Positions 45,979-57,307 of a DNA stretch of 64,000 bases are shown here, one piece after another. The translations under genes were made by a program, and so were the position numbers. Below the pieces are notes generated by a model. It was not told the DNA's origin. It ran no database searches and saw nothing but the letters and a program-made list of their open reading frames with translations. Position 1 is the stretch's first letter. Every line of letters begins with the position of its first letter. The stretch comes from Melastoma dodecandrum (taxonomy: Eukaryota; Streptophyta; Magnoliopsida; Myrtales; Melastomataceae). Location: NCBI GenBank assembly GCA_029817715.1, contig JARUPY010000373.1, positions 124,001 to 188,000 of the forward strand, in the 5' to 3' direction.

Positions 45979-46831
45979 TCACCCGAAATAATCCTGCAGC
46001 GCGCGCACCTCGAGATCGCCGGCCTTGTAGGCGCCGATCCCTTCCGAAGCCGCCAACGCGCCGGCCAGGGTGGTATAGTACGGCACCTTGTGCAGAAGCG
46101 CCGCACGACGCAGCGAGCGCGAGTCGTGCAGCGCCTGCGCGCCCTCCGTGGTGTTGAAGACGAGCTGCACCTGGCCGTTGACGATCGCGTCGACGATGTG
46201 CGGGCGGCCCTCCGACACCTTGTTGACGCGCTGCGCGGGCACGCCATGCTCCTGGAGGAAGCGCGCGGTGCCGCCGGTCGCCTTCACCGAAAAACCCTGC
46301 GCAGCGAGGGTGCGCACCGTATCGAGCACGCGCGCCTTGTCGATGTCGCGGACCGAGACGAAGACGGCGCCCGTCACCGGTACCTTGGCGCCCCCGCCGA
46401 GCTGGCTCTTGGCGAAGGCGATGCCGAACGAGCGGTCGAGGCCGATGACCTCGCCGGTCGAGCGCATCTCCGGCCCGAGCACGGTGTCCACCCCGGTGAA
46501 CCGCGCGAACGGGAACACCGCCTCCTTGACCCCGACATGGTCCGGCGTCGCCGGCTTCAGCCCAAACGAGGCGAGCGACTCGCCGGCCATCACCCGCGCG
46601 GCGATCTTGGCGACCGGCGCGCCGGTCGCCTTGGACACGAACGGCACGGTGCGCGACGCGCGCGGGTTGACCTCGAGCAGGTAGATCACACCGCTCTGGA
46701 TCGCGAACTGGATGTTCATCAGGCCGACCACGTTGAGCGCCAGCGCCAGGCGCTTCGTCTGCGCCTCCAGAGCGGCGAGCATGTCGGCCGACAACGAGCG
46801 CGGCGGCAGTGAGCAGGCCGAGTCGCCGGAA

Positions 46832-46862
<31 letters not shown>

Positions 46863-47449
46863 TGCCGCAAATGAAGACATCGGTGCCGTCGCAGAGTGCG
46901 TCGACGTCGACCTCCGTCGCATCGATGAGGTAGCGGTCGAATAGCAATGGGTTCTTGCCGAGGACGGTGTTGATCTGCCCCGTCTTGTCATTCGGGTAGC
47001 GCGCCTTGACGTCGGACGGCACCAGGCCGGGCAACGTTCCGAGCAGATAGGTGTCGAACGCCTGCTCGTCGCGCAGGATCGCCATGGCTCGTCCGCCGAG
47101 CACGTTGGACGGGCGTGCGACCAACGGCAGGCCGAGGTCGGCGGCCACCAGCCGCGCCTGCTCGACAGAATAGGCGATCCCGTTCTTCGGCTGTTTCAGG
47201 CCGAGCTTGTCGAGCAGGCGCTTGAACCGGTCGCGATCCTCGGCGAGGTCGATCGAATCGACGGTGGTGCCGAGGATGGGAACACCCGCCTTCTCCAGCG
47301 CCGGCGCCAGCTTGAGCGGCGTCTGTCCGCCGAATTGGACGATGCACCCTTTCAACGTGCCGGCCGACTTCTCGGTCTCGAGAATCTCCAGCACGTCCTC
47401 GGAGGTCAGCGGCTCGAAGTAGAGCCGATCGGACGTGTCATAGTCGGTC

Positions 47450-47481
<32 letters not shown>

Positions 47482-47530
47482 GGTCTCGAACCCGCGGTCG
47501 CGCAGCGCGAACGAGGCGTGGCAGCAGCAA

Positions 47531-47562
<32 letters not shown>

Positions 47563-49138
47563 CGGGCCGCCGCCAAGGATCACCACCTTCTCGCGGTCGG
47601 AGGGCTGGGCCTCGTCGACCGGCGCGCCGGCGCCGGATGCGGTCCCGAAGGGGGCGGCGTAGGTCGAATACATGTAGGCCGTCTGCGTGGCGAACTCGGC
47701 CGCGCAGGTGTCGACGCGCTTGTAGACCGGGCGCACGCCCAGCGCGTGGCGCGCCTTGCGCACCTCGGCGGGCTCGCGGCCGGCGAGCGTCGCCAGCCGC
47801 CCGTCGGAGAAGCCGGCGGCCTTCAGCTTGCGCAAATTGCCGGCGTCCTTGGGCAGGCCGTGGGCGCGGACGTACGTCTCCAGCGCGACGATCTCGGCGA
47901 TCCGCTCGAGGAACCACGGGTCGATCCGGCACGCCTCGTGGATCTCGGCGACGCTCATGCCCTGGCGCAACGCCTGGCCCACGACAAGAAGCCGATCCGG
48001 CGTCGGCCGGCCGAGCGCGGCGCGCAGGATGTTCTGATCCTCGCGGGCGTCGCCGCTCAATCCCTCGATCTCGATCTCGTCGAGCCCGGTCAGGCCCGTC
48101 TCCAGCGAGCGCAGCGCCTTTTGCAACGATTCCCCGAAGGTGCGGCCGATCGCCATCGCCTCGCCGACCGATTTCATCGACGTCGTCAGCACCGGATCGG
48201 CGCCGGGGAATTTCTCGAAGGTAAAACGCGGGATCTTGGTCACCACGTAATCGATCGTCGGCTCGAACGAGGCCGGGGTCGCGCCCGTAATCTCGTTGGT
48301 GATCTCGTCGAGCGTATAACCCACCGCCAGCTTCGCCGCGACCTTGGCGATCGGGAACCCCGTCGCCTTCGACGCCAGCGCCGAGGAGCGGCTGACGCGC
48401 GGGTTCATCTCGATGACGATCAGGCGGCCGTCCTTCGGATTGACCGCGAACTGTACGTTGGAACCACCTGTTTCCACGCCAATTTCGCGCAACACCGCGA
48501 TCGATGCGTTGCGCATGATCTGGTATTCCTTGTCGGTCAGCGTCAGCGCCGGCGCGACGGTGATGGAATCGCCCGTGTGGACGCCCATCGGATCGATGTT
48601 CTCGATCGAGCAGACGATGATGCAATTGTCCGCCTTGTCGCGGACGACCTCCATCTCGTACTCCTTCCAGCCGAGCACGCTTTCCTCGACGAGCACCTCG
48701 TTGGTCGGCGAGGCGTCGATGCCGCGTTCGATGATCTCGATGTACTCGGCCTTGGTGTAGGCGATGCCGCCGCCGGTGCCGCCCATCGTGAAGGAGGGCC
48801 GGATGATCGCCGGCAGGCCGATGTCGTCGAGGATGTCGAGGGCGGCCGTCAGCGTCTTCACGTGATGCGAGCGCGGCGTCGCGAGGCCGATCTTGCCCAT
48901 CGCCTCGCGGAATTTCTCGCGATCCTCTGCCTTGTCGATCGCCTCCGCCGTGGCGCCGATCATCTCGACGTCATGCTCTTCGAGGGCGCCCATCTTCTGC
49001 AGCGAAAGCGCGCAATTGAGCGCCGTCTGGCCGCCCATGGTCGGCAGCAGCGCGAAGCCGCCGGGAGCGACGTGGCGCTCCTTCTCGATGATCTTGGCGA
49101 CGATCTCGGGCGTGATCGGCTCGACATAGGTCGCGTCG

Positions 49139-49170
<32 letters not shown>

Positions 49171-49320
49171 GTTCGAATTGACCAGGACGATGCGATAGCC
49201 CTCTTCCTTGAGCGCCTTGATCGCCTGCGTGCCCGAATAGTCGAACTCGCACGCCTGCCCGATGACGATGGGCCCCGCGCCGATGACGAGGATCGAGGAG
49301 ATGTCAGTGCGTTTGGGCAT
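45979..49320 (-). CDS. carB: Carbamoyl-phosphate synthase large chain
   Basis: The 1113-residue enzyme makes carbamoyl phosphate for arginine and pyrimidines. The first half has [24 protein letters not shown], the ATP-grasp elements [14 protein letters not shown] and [18 protein letters not shown]. The second has [21 protein letters not shown] and [13 protein letters not shown], and the C-terminal MGS-like allosteric domain with [10 protein letters not shown]. It is intact and complete. No carA is in the window. A large opposite-strand open frame within it is a GC-bias artefact. Confidence 0.97.
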
Positions 49321-49492
49321 GCTAGGTCCCGGCGCGCCGGGGTGCGGCGCGCGTGAAAGAGGCCAAGGTCTTAATGGCGAGCGCTCTTGTGGCCGCGCGG
49401 CCGGGGAATGGCAAGGGTTGGACGCTGGGGAGCAGCGAGGCGGGAGGGAATCGTCCTCGCCTCCGGTCGTCACCGCTGCTAGTCTTGCGCGC

Positions 49493-50071
49493 ATGAACAT
49501 CCAGGTCACCCGCGCCGCCGAGGGCCTCGACCGCCGCGCCTTCACCATCGCCGACTTGGAGCGGATGGTGGAGGTCGGGATTCTCGCGCCCGACGAGCGC
49601 GTGGAGCTGATCGGCGGGGAGCTGGTGCCGATGTCCGCGAAAGGCGCCCGCCACGAGGCGATCAAAGTCGCCCTCAATCGTCGATGGGGCCGCGTCGGCC
49701 CGGACGACTATCTCGTCGCCCCTGAAACCGGCCTGCGGCTCGACGCGCAAAATTACGTCGAGCCGGACTTCATCGTCGTCGCGCGCACCAAGCGACTGGC
49801 CGAGGTAAGGGGACCGGACGTGCTGCTCGCGGTCGAGGTGGCCGATTCCTCGCTCGACTTCGATCTCCGCCGCAAGCCGCGGGTCTACGCCGCCTTCGGC
49901 GTGCGCGAGCTGTGGGTCATCGATGCCGCGCGGCGTCTGATCCACCGGCACGACGGCGTGACGCCGGACGGGTACGCCCGCATCGATACGGTCGATGCGG
50001 CGATGCATCTCGTGCCACGCCATGCACCCGAGCCGTTCGCGCTGTCGCTGGATTCGCTCGAAGAGGTCTGA
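49493..50071 (+). CDS. Uma2 family (DUF820) protein
   Basis: The 192-residue protein has [41 protein letters not shown] and [15 protein letters not shown] with [31 protein letters not shown]. This is the PD-(D/E)XK nuclease-like Uma2 fold, widespread in cyanobacteria and other bacteria. Function is unclear; it may act as a nuclease or in defence. It starts with ATG at 49493 and stands alone between carB and nadE. Confidence 0.88.
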   Translation: MNIQVTRAAEGLDRRAFTIADLERMVEVGILAPDERVELIGGELVPMSAKGARHEAIKVALNRRWGRVGPDDYLVAPETGLRLDAQNYVEPDFIVVARTKRLAEVRGPDVLLAVEVADSSLDFDLRRKPRVYAAFGVRELWVIDAARRLIHRHDGVTPDGYARIDTVDAAMHLVPRHAPEPFALSLDSLEEV

Positions 50072-50203
50072 CCGGCCTTTGCGGTATGCCGCCGGACATT
50101 GCCGTCGCCTGCCAGTCGCTACCGCCGGGCGCGAAGTGGCTCGACAATCCTGATCGAGAGCACGCCCTAGCCCTTCGCAGGGCGAGGATGCGCTCTTAAG
50201 ACT

Positions 50204-50833
50204 GTGGCCAACGCGCGCGAGAAAATCCGCGTTGGCGTGATACAAGGCGGCATGTCTCAGCGTTCCCTCTACGCCCACGGCTTCGCCCGCATCGCCGCCT
50301 GCACCATCGAGAGCCGGGTCGCCGATCCGGCGGCCAATGCCGATGCCGTGCTTGCCGAGGCCCGCGCGTGCCATGCCGAGGGCGCCGCGCTCTGCGTCTT
50401 CACGGAGCTGGCGCTCTCCGGCTACTCGATCGACGACCTCGTCATGCAGGACGCGCTGCTCGACCGCGCCGCCGCCGCCGCCGCCATGCTGGTCGAGGCC
50501 TCGCGCGCGCTGCGCCCGCTCATCCTCGTCGGCGCGCCGGTCCGCTGGCGCCACCGGCTCTACAATTGTGCCCTCGCGATCCAGGGCGGCCGGCTTCTCG
50601 GCGTTGTGCCAAAGACCTACCTGCCGAACTACCGCGAGTTCTACGAGCGCCGGCACTTCGCCTCGGGCGCGACGATCGCCGGCGAGAGCGTGCGCCTCGG
50701 CGCGCTGGAGGCGCCGTTCGGCTACGACCTGCTGTTCGCGGCCTCCGACCTCGACGGCCTCGTGGTGCACGCCGAGATCTGCGAGGACCTCTGGGTGCCG
50801 CTGCCGCCCTCCTCCGTCGCAGCGCTGTCCGGC

Positions 50834-50887
<54 letters not shown>

Positions 50888-52315
50888 ACCCGCCACCTGC
50901 TGACGCGCGCGCAATCCGCCCGCTGTCTCGCCGCCTACGTCTATGCCGCGGCCGGCGTCGGCGAATCGACGACCGACCTCGCCTGGGACGGGCAGGTCAC
51001 GATCGACGAGAACGGGCAGAACCTGGCCACCTCGGATCGCTTCCCCATCGGCGGGCATCACGTGACCGCCGACGTCGATCTCGACCTCCTGCGCCAGGAG
51101 CGGCTGCGCCAGGGCACGTTCGACGACAATGCCGAGTGGGTTTCGGCGGAGTGGCTTTCGGCCGGCCGCCTCGGCGGCGGCGCGTTCCGCCGCATCCCCT
51201 TCACGCTCGATCCGCCGCAAGACGATCTCGGCCTGCGCCGCGTGATCGAGCGGTTCCCCTTCGTGCCGAGCGACCCGGCGCGCCTCGCGCAGGATTGTTT
51301 CGAGGCCTACAACATCCAGGTCTTGGGCCTCGCCCAGCGGCTCGCCGCGATCGGCGTCGAGAAGGCCGTGATCGGCGTCTCCGGCGGCCTCGATTCGACG
51401 CACGCGCTCATCGTCGCCGCGCGCGCCTTCGATCGTCTCGGCTATCCGCGCTCCGACACCCTCGCCTACACGCTGCCGGGCTTTGCGACAGGCGACGAGA
51501 CGAAGGCCAATGCGCTGGCGCTGATGGCATCGCTCGGCGTCGCCGCCCGCGAGCTCGACATCCGTCCTGCGGCGACGCAGATGCTCGGCGATCTCGGCCA
51601 TCCCTTTGCCGCCGGCGAGCCCGTCTACGACGTCACCTTCGAGAACGTGCAGGCGGGGTTGCGCACCGACTATCTCTTCCGCCTCGCCAACCAGAACGGG
51701 GCGATGGTGCTCGGCACGGGCGACCTCAGCGAGCTAGCGCTCGGTTGGTGTACCTACGGCGTCGGCGACCAGATGAGCCATTACAATGTCAACGGCGGCG
51801 TCCCGAAGACGCTCATTCAGCACGTGCTGCGCTGGGTCATCGAGGAGGGGCTGTTCGAGGCCCATGTCGGCGACACGCTGCACCGCATCCTCGCGACCGA
51901 GATCTCGGCGGAGCTCGTGCCCGTCGCGGCCGGCGAGACGCCGCAGAGCACCGAGGCCAAGGTCGGGCCCTACGAGCTGCAGGACTTCAATCTCTACTAC
52001 ACGTTGCGGCACGGCTTCCGCCCCTCGAAGATCGCCTTCCTCGCGCGCCACGCCTGGGGCGACATCGACACGGGCGCCTGGCCGCACGGTTTCCCGAAGG
52101 CACGCCGCAACGCCTACGACGAGGCGACGATCCTCAAATGGCTCGAGGTGTTCGTACGCCGCTTCTTCGCCTTCAGCCAGTTCAAGCGCTCGGCGATGCC
52201 GAACGGGCCGAAGGTCGTTGCGGGCGGGTCGCTGTCGCCGCGCGGCGACTGGCGGGCGCCGTCCGACGGCAATGCAGCCGCGTGGTTGGCCGATCTCGAG
52301 CGGGCGCGGGCGTAG
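50204..52315 (+). CDS. nadE: Glutamine-dependent NAD+ synthetase
   Basis: The 703-residue protein has an N-terminal nitrilase-type glutaminase domain ([13 protein letters not shown] with Glu, [14 protein letters not shown] with Lys, [12 protein letters not shown] with Cys). The C-terminal synthetase domain has the P-loop [14 protein letters not shown] and [13 protein letters not shown]. It makes NAD+ from deamido-NAD+. It starts with GTG at 50204; the ATG at 50252 is an alternative. It is complete. Confidence 0.95.
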
Positions 52316-52345
52316 TCATTCTCGGTCGCCGAGCCGAATCCGAGC

Positions 52346-52759
52346 TCAGACCCGTCGGTCGACGCGACGAACTTCGGACACCCGCGCGATGAAAAGCCTC
52401 ATGACAGTCATGAAAAAGGTCTTGCCAAATTTGCCGAGCGGCCGTTCCGGCGTCAGGTAATACGATTGGCCGATGACGTCCTCATTGTACTCATCGAGAA
52501 TAATCCAAAGTCGCAAGGGCTCTTCGAGCCCGGCCCGACGTTTTTCCGCCGGCGGGATTTCGATGGCGTGACGTTCGGCGCCAGGCTGGCTGCTCGTTAT
52601 AGGCAGGAGCAGCAAGGTGTCGCCTCTGCCTCGAAGTAGGCGCACGCCGACCGCGACGGGACGCGGCTTGCGGCCCTCGGTCTCGCCTCGGACCGCTTCG
52701 CGGACCCAGAGGTATGGATAGTGAATGACCGAGCCAGACTGTATGGCTTCAAAGCTCAC
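52346..52759 (-). CDS. PemK/MazF-like toxin of a type II toxin-antitoxin pair
   Basis: The 137-residue protein has a beta-rich start (GSVIHYPYLWVREAVRGETEG) and an RKPRPVAVGV strand, as in PemK/MazF-type RNases, then LLLLPITSSQ. The family is assigned from this layout and the Phd-type antitoxin immediately upstream, with four-base overlap. It probably inhibits translation when released. Family membership is less certain than the pairing. Confidence 0.65.
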   Translation of the reverse strand: MSFEAIQSGSVIHYPYLWVREAVRGETEGRKPRPVAVGVRLLRGRGDTLLLLPITSSQPGAERHAIEIPPAEKRRAGLEEPLRLWIILDEYNEDVIGQSYYLTPERPLGKFGKTFFMTVMRLFIARVSEVRRVDRRV

Positions 52760-53001
52760 CGGTCATTCAGCTCGTAAGCCTTGACCGCTGCGACGACCTC
52801 TTCGAACAAATCATTCGGCATGTCTTCGATGCGGCTGGCTTTGCGAGGATCGGCGCGTGCTCTCAATTGCCGATAGTCCTCCACCGAGAGCACCACGAGC
52901 CGCGGCTTGCTTCTCTGCGTAATCGTCACCGGTCCGCGCAACGCGTCCGCGATGATGTCGCCCGATCTTCGCGACAGGTCGCTGGTCGAATAGGTCGACA
53001 T
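52756..53001 (-). CDS. Phd/YefM-type antitoxin
   Basis: The 81-residue protein has the N-terminal DNA-binding YSTSDLSRRSGDIIADAL segment, GPVTITQRSKPRLVVLSVEDYRQL as in Phd/YefM antitoxins, and a C-terminal helix to wrap the toxin. It would autoregulate its operon. It overlaps the toxin gene by four bases. Confidence 0.85.
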   Translation of the reverse strand: MSTYSTSDLSRRSGDIIADALRGPVTITQRSKPRLVVLSVEDYRQLRARADPRKASRIEDMPNDLFEEVVAAVKAYELNDR

Positions 53002-53093
53002 GACGTTCTCCTGTAAAATACAGCATCTACAGGATATTCGGACATCTCACAAGTTGTGTACGAACAACGCGGGGATGCCTGGAGACCAAGTCC

Positions 53094-54410
53094 TCACGCC
53101 CCCATCAGCGGCCCCCATGCTGGGTCTGACGCATAGCTCGGCGTCGGCACCGTAAACTCCTGCCGCCCGAACACGTCGGTCATGTGGATCTTCGAGCCGC
53201 CGCCGCCGCCGGGATCGCGGAAGAACATCAAAAACATGCCGTTGGGCGCGAAGGTCGGCCCCTCGTTATGGAAACCCTCGGCGATGATGCGCTCGCCCGA
53301 TCCGTCCGGCTTCATGATGCCGATGGCGAACTGCCCGCCCGACTGCTTGGTGAAGGCGATGTAGTCGCCCTTCGGCGACCAGACCGGCGTCGAATAGCGC
53401 CCGTCGCCGAAGGAGATGCGTTTGGCACCGCCCCCCGCCGCGCCCATGATGTAGATCTGCTGCGTGCCGCCGCGGTCCGATTCGAACACGATCTGCGAAC
53501 CGTCGGGCGAATAGGAGGGCGAGGTGTCGATCGCCTGCGTGTCGGTCAGCCGCGAGGTCTGATGCGAGCCGAGGTTCATCGTGTAGAGGTTCGTCGCCTC
53601 GCCTTGCGCGAGCGACATGATGATGCGCTGGCCGTCCGGCGAGAAGCGCGGCGAGAAGGTCATGCCCGGGAAGTTGCCGACCGGCTCGCGCTGACCCGTC
53701 TCGATGTTCATGAGCAACACGCGCGGCTCCTCGCCGCCGAAGGCCATGTAGGTGATCTCCTGCGACGTCGGCGAGAACCGCGGCGTCACCACGAGGTCGT
53801 CGCCGCGCGACAGATAGCGCACGCTGGCGCCGTCCTGGTCCATGATCGCGAGGCGCTTGCGCCGATGCGTGGCCGGCCCCGTCTCGTCGATGAACACGAC
53901 ACGGGTGTCGAAGAAGCCCTTCTCGCCCGTCACCTGCGAGAACACCGCGTCGGCGACGATGTGGGCGACGCGGCGCACGTTGTTGGCATCCGTTACATAT
54001 TGCTCGCCGGCCACCTGGGCGCCGGTGCCGACGTCCCACATGCGGAACTGCGTCTGCAGGCTGCCGCCGGCGTCCGCTACGCGGCCGGTGACGACGTACT
54101 GGGCGCCGAGGTTGCGGAAAGAATCCATCGGCGGTGCCACGTCGGGACTGTCGACGGCCTGCATGTCGCCGACCGGGGTGATGAAGACCGAATGCTTGAA
54201 GTCGTTGAGGATGATCGACGTCACCTTGTCGCCCGAGACGCCGGAGCCGACGAAGCGGGTGACGGCGATCGGGATCGGCTGGAACTCGCCGCGCTTGCGC
54301 ACCGTGAGGTCCTGGGCGCGGACGGGGCCGAGTGGGGTGCCGACGATCGCCGCGCCGGCGGTGGCGGCAAGCATGCCGGCGATCGCGCGGCGGGTCAGAA
54401 GATGGGTCAT
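53094..54410 (-). CDS. tolB: Tol-Pal system periplasmic beta-propeller protein TolB
   Basis: The 438-residue protein has a Sec/Tat-like signal ([21 protein letters not shown]), the N-terminal alpha/beta domain ([27 protein letters not shown]) and repeated propeller blades ([13 protein letters not shown], [33 protein letters not shown]). It links Pal to TolA and helps outer membrane constriction at division. ATG at 54410. pal is not the next gene; the toxin-antitoxin pair lies there. Confidence 0.94.
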   Translation of the reverse strand: MTHLLTRRAIAGMLAATAGAAIVGTPLGPVRAQDLTVRKRGEFQPIPIAVTRFVGSGVSGDKVTSIILNDFKHSVFITPVGDMQAVDSPDVAPPMDSFRNLGAQYVVTGRVADAGGSLQTQFRMWDVGTGAQVAGEQYVTDANNVRRVAHIVADAVFSQVTGEKGFFDTRVVFIDETGPATHRRKRLAIMDQDGASVRYLSRGDDLVVTPRFSPTSQEITYMAFGGEEPRVLLMNIETGQREPVGNFPGMTFSPRFSPDGQRIIMSLAQGEATNLYTMNLGSHQTSRLTDTQAIDTSPSYSPDGSQIVFESDRGGTQQIYIMGAAGGGAKRISFGDGRYSTPVWSPKGDYIAFTKQSGGQFAIGIMKPDGSGERIIAEGFHNEGPTFAPNGMFLMFFRDPGGGGGSKIHMTDVFGRQEFTVPTPSYASDPAWGPLMGA

Positions 54411-54506
54411 CTCACGTCGTCCTGATGGTGGTCGCATGAAAGCGCCGACTGGCCTCTAGCGAGGAGACCGACGGGATTCACGCATCTGGGAATCGGGCGC
54501 GATCTG

Positions 54507-54652
54507 CCTTCTCCCCTTGCGGGAGAAGGTGCCCGAAGGGCGGATGAGGGGTCGCTCGATCGAGGGAGGCTTGCCTAGCCGCCTGGATGACAAAGTCCGA
54601 GCGACCCCTCATCCGGCGCTTCGCGCCACCTTCTCCCGCAAGGGGAGAAGGG
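54507..54652. repeat. REP-like inverted-repeat element, copy 2
   Basis: CCTTCTCCCCTTGCGGGAG and its near-complement enclose GATGAGGGGTCGCTCG and CGAGCGACCCCTCATC, a long imperfect palindrome. It is the same type as the copy after hslO (44679-44827) and is inserted between tolB and tolA. Confidence 0.85.
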
Positions 54653-54677
54653 AGCCCGGCTCGACGTGTGCGAGTGC

Positions 54678-55893
54678 TCACGCCTTCTCCTTGAGGTCGA
54701 AGCTGATGCTGCGGTCCCGCCAGGCGTCGTAATGCGTCTTGAACCAATCCGGAATCGGCAGCGGATCGCATTTCTTCACGGCGGTTACGGCGCTCGCCGC
54801 CAGCGACTGGAGGTTCGGGTCGCTCGGCGGGTTCTTGAGCCGCGGCTCGGCGACCAAGGTTCCGTCGGGCCCGAGCTGGACGCGGACCACCGGAACATAG
54901 TCCTTCTGGTAGCCGAAATAGCTCCAGCAGCCGAGGTAATGGTCGATCAGCCAGTTGTCGATCGCGCTCTTCATCGAGGTCGACAGCTTCTCCGCATGGC
55001 CCGTCGGCAGGCCGAGCGAGGCGAGCTGGGTCATCTGGCGGCCCGTCGAGGCCTTGCGCGTCGGCTTCTCGTGGTCGATCGCCGCCGCGATCTGGTCGAA
55101 GCTGAAGTCGGCGCGCTTGGCCTCCTTCACCTCGGCGCCGGAGCGCTGGTGCTTCGGCGGCTTCGGCGGCTTGGCGGTCTCGAGGAACTTGGCGACCTCG
55201 TCGAGGGTCTGCTTCGTCTCGGGCTTGGGTTTCGTCTCTGGCTTGCGCGGCGGCTCGGGCCGCTTCGGCGGGGCCGGCGGCGTTACCTTGGGCGGCGTCA
55301 CTTGCGCGACCTTCTTCGGCGGCTCCTTCTTGGGCTCCTGCTTCGGGCGCGGCGGCGGCTTCGGCGCGACGGCCTCGGCGTCCTCCGGCGGCGGCTTCAC
55401 CTCGGGTTTTTCCGGCGGCATCGGCGGCTCGGCCTTCACCACCGGACGCTCGGGCGGCGTCGGCACAGGCGCGGCGGGACGCTCGGGTGGCGTGGGGGGC
55501 GCTGGCGGGGTGGGCGGCGGCGGCACGGCGGCCTTCACCGTCGGCTTGTCGTCCTGGCCCGGATCATCGTTCGCCTTGTCGGGCGTCGGCGGGGGCGGCG
55601 TGGTCTTCTTCGCCTCCTCGGCCGGGCTCGGCGGATTGCGTTTCCTCGACCTCGGCCACCTTGTCGACGCGGCGCTGCGGCGTCGGCAGCGCCTTGGCGT
55701 GGCGCTCGCCGTTCATGATCTGGTCGAGGTCGGTCTGCGAGATCATCTCGACCGGCACGCTCTCGGTCTCGGGCTCGAGGTGCGGCGGCCAGGCGGAATT
55801 CCAGACGAGCATGACGAACAGGATCGCGTGCGCGCCGCCGGAGACGACGAGCCCGGGATCCGTCTTCCAGAGGGCACGGAGCTTGGCGATCAC
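54678..55893 (-). pseudogene. tolA: TolA envelope protein, frameshifted at 55624-55626
   Basis: The N-terminal part (from 55893) has one membrane helix (GLVVSGGAHAILFVMLVWN) and loses frame at the GGG run at 55624-55626 (CCC on the minus strand). Removing one base rejoins EPAEEAKKTTPPPPTPDKAND and then the Pro/Lys-rich linker and the C-terminal domain (LGCWSYFGYQ and VVRVQLGPDGTLVAEPRL). The region between tolR and tolB fits TolA. Because this gene is usually important for the envelope, a sequencing indel is more likely than true loss. Confidence 0.82.
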
Positions 55894-55909
55894 GCGCGCG
55901 ATCCGGGTG

Positions 55910-56362
55910 TCAGGTCTTGGCCGGCTCGGTCACCAGGGCGACGCGCTTGAACCCGGCCGATGTGATGATCGACATGATCTCGGCGACCTTTCCGTAGTTC
56001 ACTTGATCGGCGCCGCGTACGTAGATCCGCTCGTCGGTGCCGGCCTTGGCCATGCTCTTCAGCTTGTCGGCGAGCTGGTCCTGCGGCACCTGCTCGTCGT
56101 TGATGTAGATGTCGCCCTTCGGATCGATCGCCACCGAGATCGGCTTCTGATCCATGTTGAGCGCCGCCGCCGTGGTCTTGGGAAGGTCGATCGGCACGCC
56201 CGAGGCGAGCAGCGGGGCCGCCACCATGAAGATGATGAGCAGCACCAGCACGACGTCGATGAACGGCGTCATGTTGATTTCGGCCATGGCGCCGTAGCGC
56301 GGCTGTCCCCGCCGCCCGCGTCCGCCGCCTCCGCCGCGCCTCTGTGCGACCCCGCCCGCCAT
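55910..56362 (-). CDS. tolR: Tol-Pal subunit TolR
   Basis: The 150-residue protein has a Gly/Arg-rich N-terminus, the ExbD/TolR membrane helix with the essential Asp (MAEINMTPFIDVVLVLLIIFMV) and a periplasmic domain (INDEQVPQDQLADKL). With TolQ it forms the proton-driven motor. It lies 16 bases upstream of tolA. Confidence 0.95.
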   Translation of the reverse strand: MAGGVAQRRGGGGGRGRRGQPRYGAMAEINMTPFIDVVLVLLIIFMVAAPLLASGVPIDLPKTTAAALNMDQKPISVAIDPKGDIYINDEQVPQDQLADKLKSMAKAGTDERIYVRGADQVNYGKVAEIMSIITSAGFKRVALVTEPAKT

Positions 56363-56386
56363 GGCTCGCCCCCGCTTGCCTCGTCC

Positions 56387-56631
56387 TTACGCCGCGCGAT
56401 CGCGGATGTTGTGCTGGTCGATCTGGCGCGACAGGATGGACGAGAACTCGTCGGCGAAGCTTTCCAGCCGCGCCTGCTGGCGCGCGACGTCGCCCTGCAG
56501 CTTGTTATAGGCGATCAGCGCGGGGATCGCCGCGAACAGCCCGATGGCGGTCGCGAGCAAGGCCTCCGCAATGCCCGGCGCCACCACCGCCAGCGAGGTG
56601 TTCTTGGACGCCGCGATCGACCGGAACGACG

Positions 56632-56664
<33 letters not shown>

Positions 56665-57118
56665 CGAACGGGCCGGCCGAGGCCACGGTCGCCAGCACCA
56701 GCAGGCCGGATTCGAGCCGCTCCACCTCGCGCGCGATGGAGACGTCGAGCACCTTGTCGATGCGCGCCTGCAGACCCATGAACGAGGAGCCGACGTTCTG
56801 GACCGAGCGCTTCCACTCGCGCATCGCCGCGATGAACAGGTTGGACATCCCCTGCGCGGGTCGCGACGAAAGCGTCGAATAGAGCTCCTCGAGCGAGGTG
56901 CCTGACCAGAAGACCTGCTCGAACTTATCCATGGCGCTCTGGAAGCGCGTGTACATGATCGTCTTGTTGACGATGATGGTCCAGCACCAGACCGAGGCGG
57001 CCAGCAGCATGACCATGACGAGCTTCACGATCAGCGAGGCCTGCATGAACATGCCGAGCACCGTCACCTCGGGCATAGGGGCTGCCGCGACGGTGTTGGC
57101 GACATCGGCGGGATTCAT
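56387..57118 (-). CDS. tolQ: Tol-Pal subunit TolQ
   Basis: The 243-residue protein has three membrane helices; the first is LIVKLVMVMLLAASVWCWTIIV and the later ones include GLLVLATVASAGPFVGLFGTVWGIMTSF and GIAEALLATAIGLFAAIPALIAYN. These are MotA/ExbB/TolQ motifs. It starts with ATG at 57118. ybgC, often upstream, is absent here; tlpA/argH follow instead. Confidence 0.95.
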
Positions 57119-57307
57119 GGGCGCATTCCTGGCGAAAAGAGCTTCGGCGTCGTCGCGCGAATGTCTTGTCCTGGCGTGGGAATCCGTCAATTTGACGGCT
57201 TGACACGGGCGAAAGGCACGCTTTGTGCCCTCGGGCATTCGAGCCAACGAGTTAAGCGCCGGGCAAGGTTAAGGGCGCGTTAGCGGTGCCGCCTTTCCGG
57301 CAAGCCC

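Noticed and set aside
47335..49356. Long open frame on the + strand opposite carB
   Set aside because: It is antisense to a complete, highly conserved gene, has no recognisable domain, and such frames are expected in GC-rich DNA.
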